This document shows, one piece after another, positions 63,311-64,000 of a stretch of 64,000 nt of DNA (positions are counted from its first letter, which is position 1; each line of letters starts with the position of its first letter). The stretch is from CAVSJO01 sp963728445 (lineage in GTDB: Bacteria > Gemmatimonadota > Gemmatimonadetes > Longimicrobiales > RSA9), in contig CAVSJO010000001.1 of assembly GCA_963728445.1 (NCBI GenBank), positions 248,001-312,000 of the forward strand, read 5' to 3'. Both the position numbers and the translations under genes were made by a program. Below the pieces are notes generated by a model, which was not told the DNA's origin, did not search any database, and was given only the letters and a program-made list of their open reading frames with translations.

Positions 63311-64000
63311 ATGCCAGAGCAGATGGGCAGGGTGGTCCAGGTCATCGGTCCCGTCCTCGACGTGGAGTTCGACGGTGAAGACCTCCCGGAGATCTACAAC
63401 GCGCTGAAGATCGACCGTCCGGGGCAGGACGGAGAGGCGGGCGTCCACCTGATCGCAGAGGTGCAGCAGCACATCGGGCGGCGACAGGTGCGGGCCGTCG
63501 CCATGTCGTCCACGGACGGCGTGACGCGCGGGACCCCCGTGGAGGACACGGGCTCCGCCATCACGGTTCCCGTCGGCGAGGCGGCTCTCGGCCGCATCCT
63601 CAACGTCGTCGGCGACCCCGTCGACGGCCGGGAGCCCATCGATCCGTCCGTCGAGCGCTGGTCCATCCATCGCGACTCTCCGAAGTTCACCCAGCTCGAG
63701 CCGAAGACGGAGATCTTCGAGACGGGCATCAAGGTGATCGATCTGATCGCGCCGTACGTGAAGGGCGGCAAGACCGGCCTGTTCGGCGGCGCCGGTGTCG
63801 GCAAGACGGTCATCATCCAGGAGCTCATCAACAACATCGCGCAGGAGCACGGCGGACGGTCGGTCTTCTGCGGCGTGGGCGAGCGTACGCGCGAAGGCAA
63901 CGACCTGTTCCTGGAGATGACCGAGTCGGGCGTCATCAACTCGACGGCGCTGGTGTACGGCCAGATGAACGAGCCTCCGGGCGCGCGTCTGCGGGTCGGG
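63311..64000 (+). CDS. atpD: ATP synthase F1 subunit beta (N-terminal part, cut by window end)
   Basis: The first 230 codons from ATG 63311, open at the window edge. The N-terminal barrel starts MPEQMGRVVQVIGPVLDVEF. The catalytic P-loop is GGAGVGKT, followed by GVGERTREGNDLFLEM with the catalytic Glu, and YGQMNEPPGARLRVG. Partial only because the window ends. atpC (epsilon) is expected downstream. Confidence 0.97.
   Translation, partial: MPEQMGRVVQVIGPVLDVEFDGEDLPEIYNALKIDRPGQDGEAGVHLIAEVQQHIGRRQVRAVAMSSTDGVTRGTPVEDTGSAITVPVGEAALGRILNVVGDPVDGREPIDPSVERWSIHRDSPKFTQLEPKTEIFETGIKVIDLIAPYVKGGKTGLFGGAGVGKTVIIQELINNIAQEHGGRSVFCGVGERTREGNDLFLEMTESGVINSTALVYGQMNEPPGARLRVG

Overview
The window is a high-GC, gene-dense bacterial chromosome segment with no mobile elements, CRISPR arrays or rRNA. 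Gene content fits a Gram-negative (secretin-bearing) bacterium. The order topA-trmFO-xerC-hslV-hslU, folate-dependent TrmFO, a type IV pilus locus with two minor-pilin cassettes, frequent GTG/TTG starts and ATGA/GTGA/TGATG overlaps are most consistent with Gemmatimonadota or a close relative. That assignment is inference from gene content, not from a marker phylogeny.

Layout. (1) 1-19140 is a surface-organelle island: membrane glycosyltransferase/TPR genes, the major pilin behind a strong sigma-54 promoter, a second pilin, a second GT-C-like membrane protein, a PilS/PilR-type two-component system, minor-pilin cassette A (8170-10761), cassette B (10989-13882, fimT-pilV-pilW-pilX order), pilM-N-O-P-Q, a small lipoprotein and a terminator. 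The prepilin peptidase is unlinked at 48525. (2) 19168-31915 is a housekeeping run: aroC-aroK-topA-trmFO-xerC, hslVU, argF, gcvT, a mog-type gene and a sigma-54 activator whose receiver domain has lost its phospho-acceptor. (3) 31905-40372 on the minus strand is proteostasis: promoter, tRNA-Leu(UAG), tig, clpP, clpX, engB and a lipoprotein; then htrA and dnaK, each with its own intrinsic terminator. (4) 40685-45920 is a purine-nucleoside salvage group (CNT transporter, PNP, a XapX-like membrane protein) with a rhomboid protease and a peptide-type ABC binding lipoprotein. (5) 45962-57064 is mixed metabolism: thiD, an M48 lipoprotein protease, a SpoU methyltransferase, pilD, asnB, thiO, a gamma-carbonic-anhydrase-like protein, threonine dehydratase, a CNNM/CorC-type protein, a MoxR ATPase and a BsuPI-domain lipoprotein. 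(6) 57496 to the end is the F-type ATP synthase operon (atpZ, an atpI-like gene, atpB-E-F-H-A-G-D), cut off inside atpD.

The most notable item is the 225-nt leader of asnB (50965-51189). It has a promoter, a 27-codon apparently leaderless peptide with four Asn codons among codons 6-13, a hairpin starting at the last Asn codon, an alternative 9-bp pairing that would break up the terminator, and a 13-bp intrinsic terminator with a U-tract 19 nt before asnB. This is the full layout of a ribosome-mediated attenuator sensing asparagine supply. A second regulatory signal is a near-consensus Rex (NADH/NAD+ sensor) operator just upstream of the ATP synthase operon. A third is the sigma-54 promoter of the major pilin, which pairs naturally with the PilR-type activator encoded 4 kb downstream.
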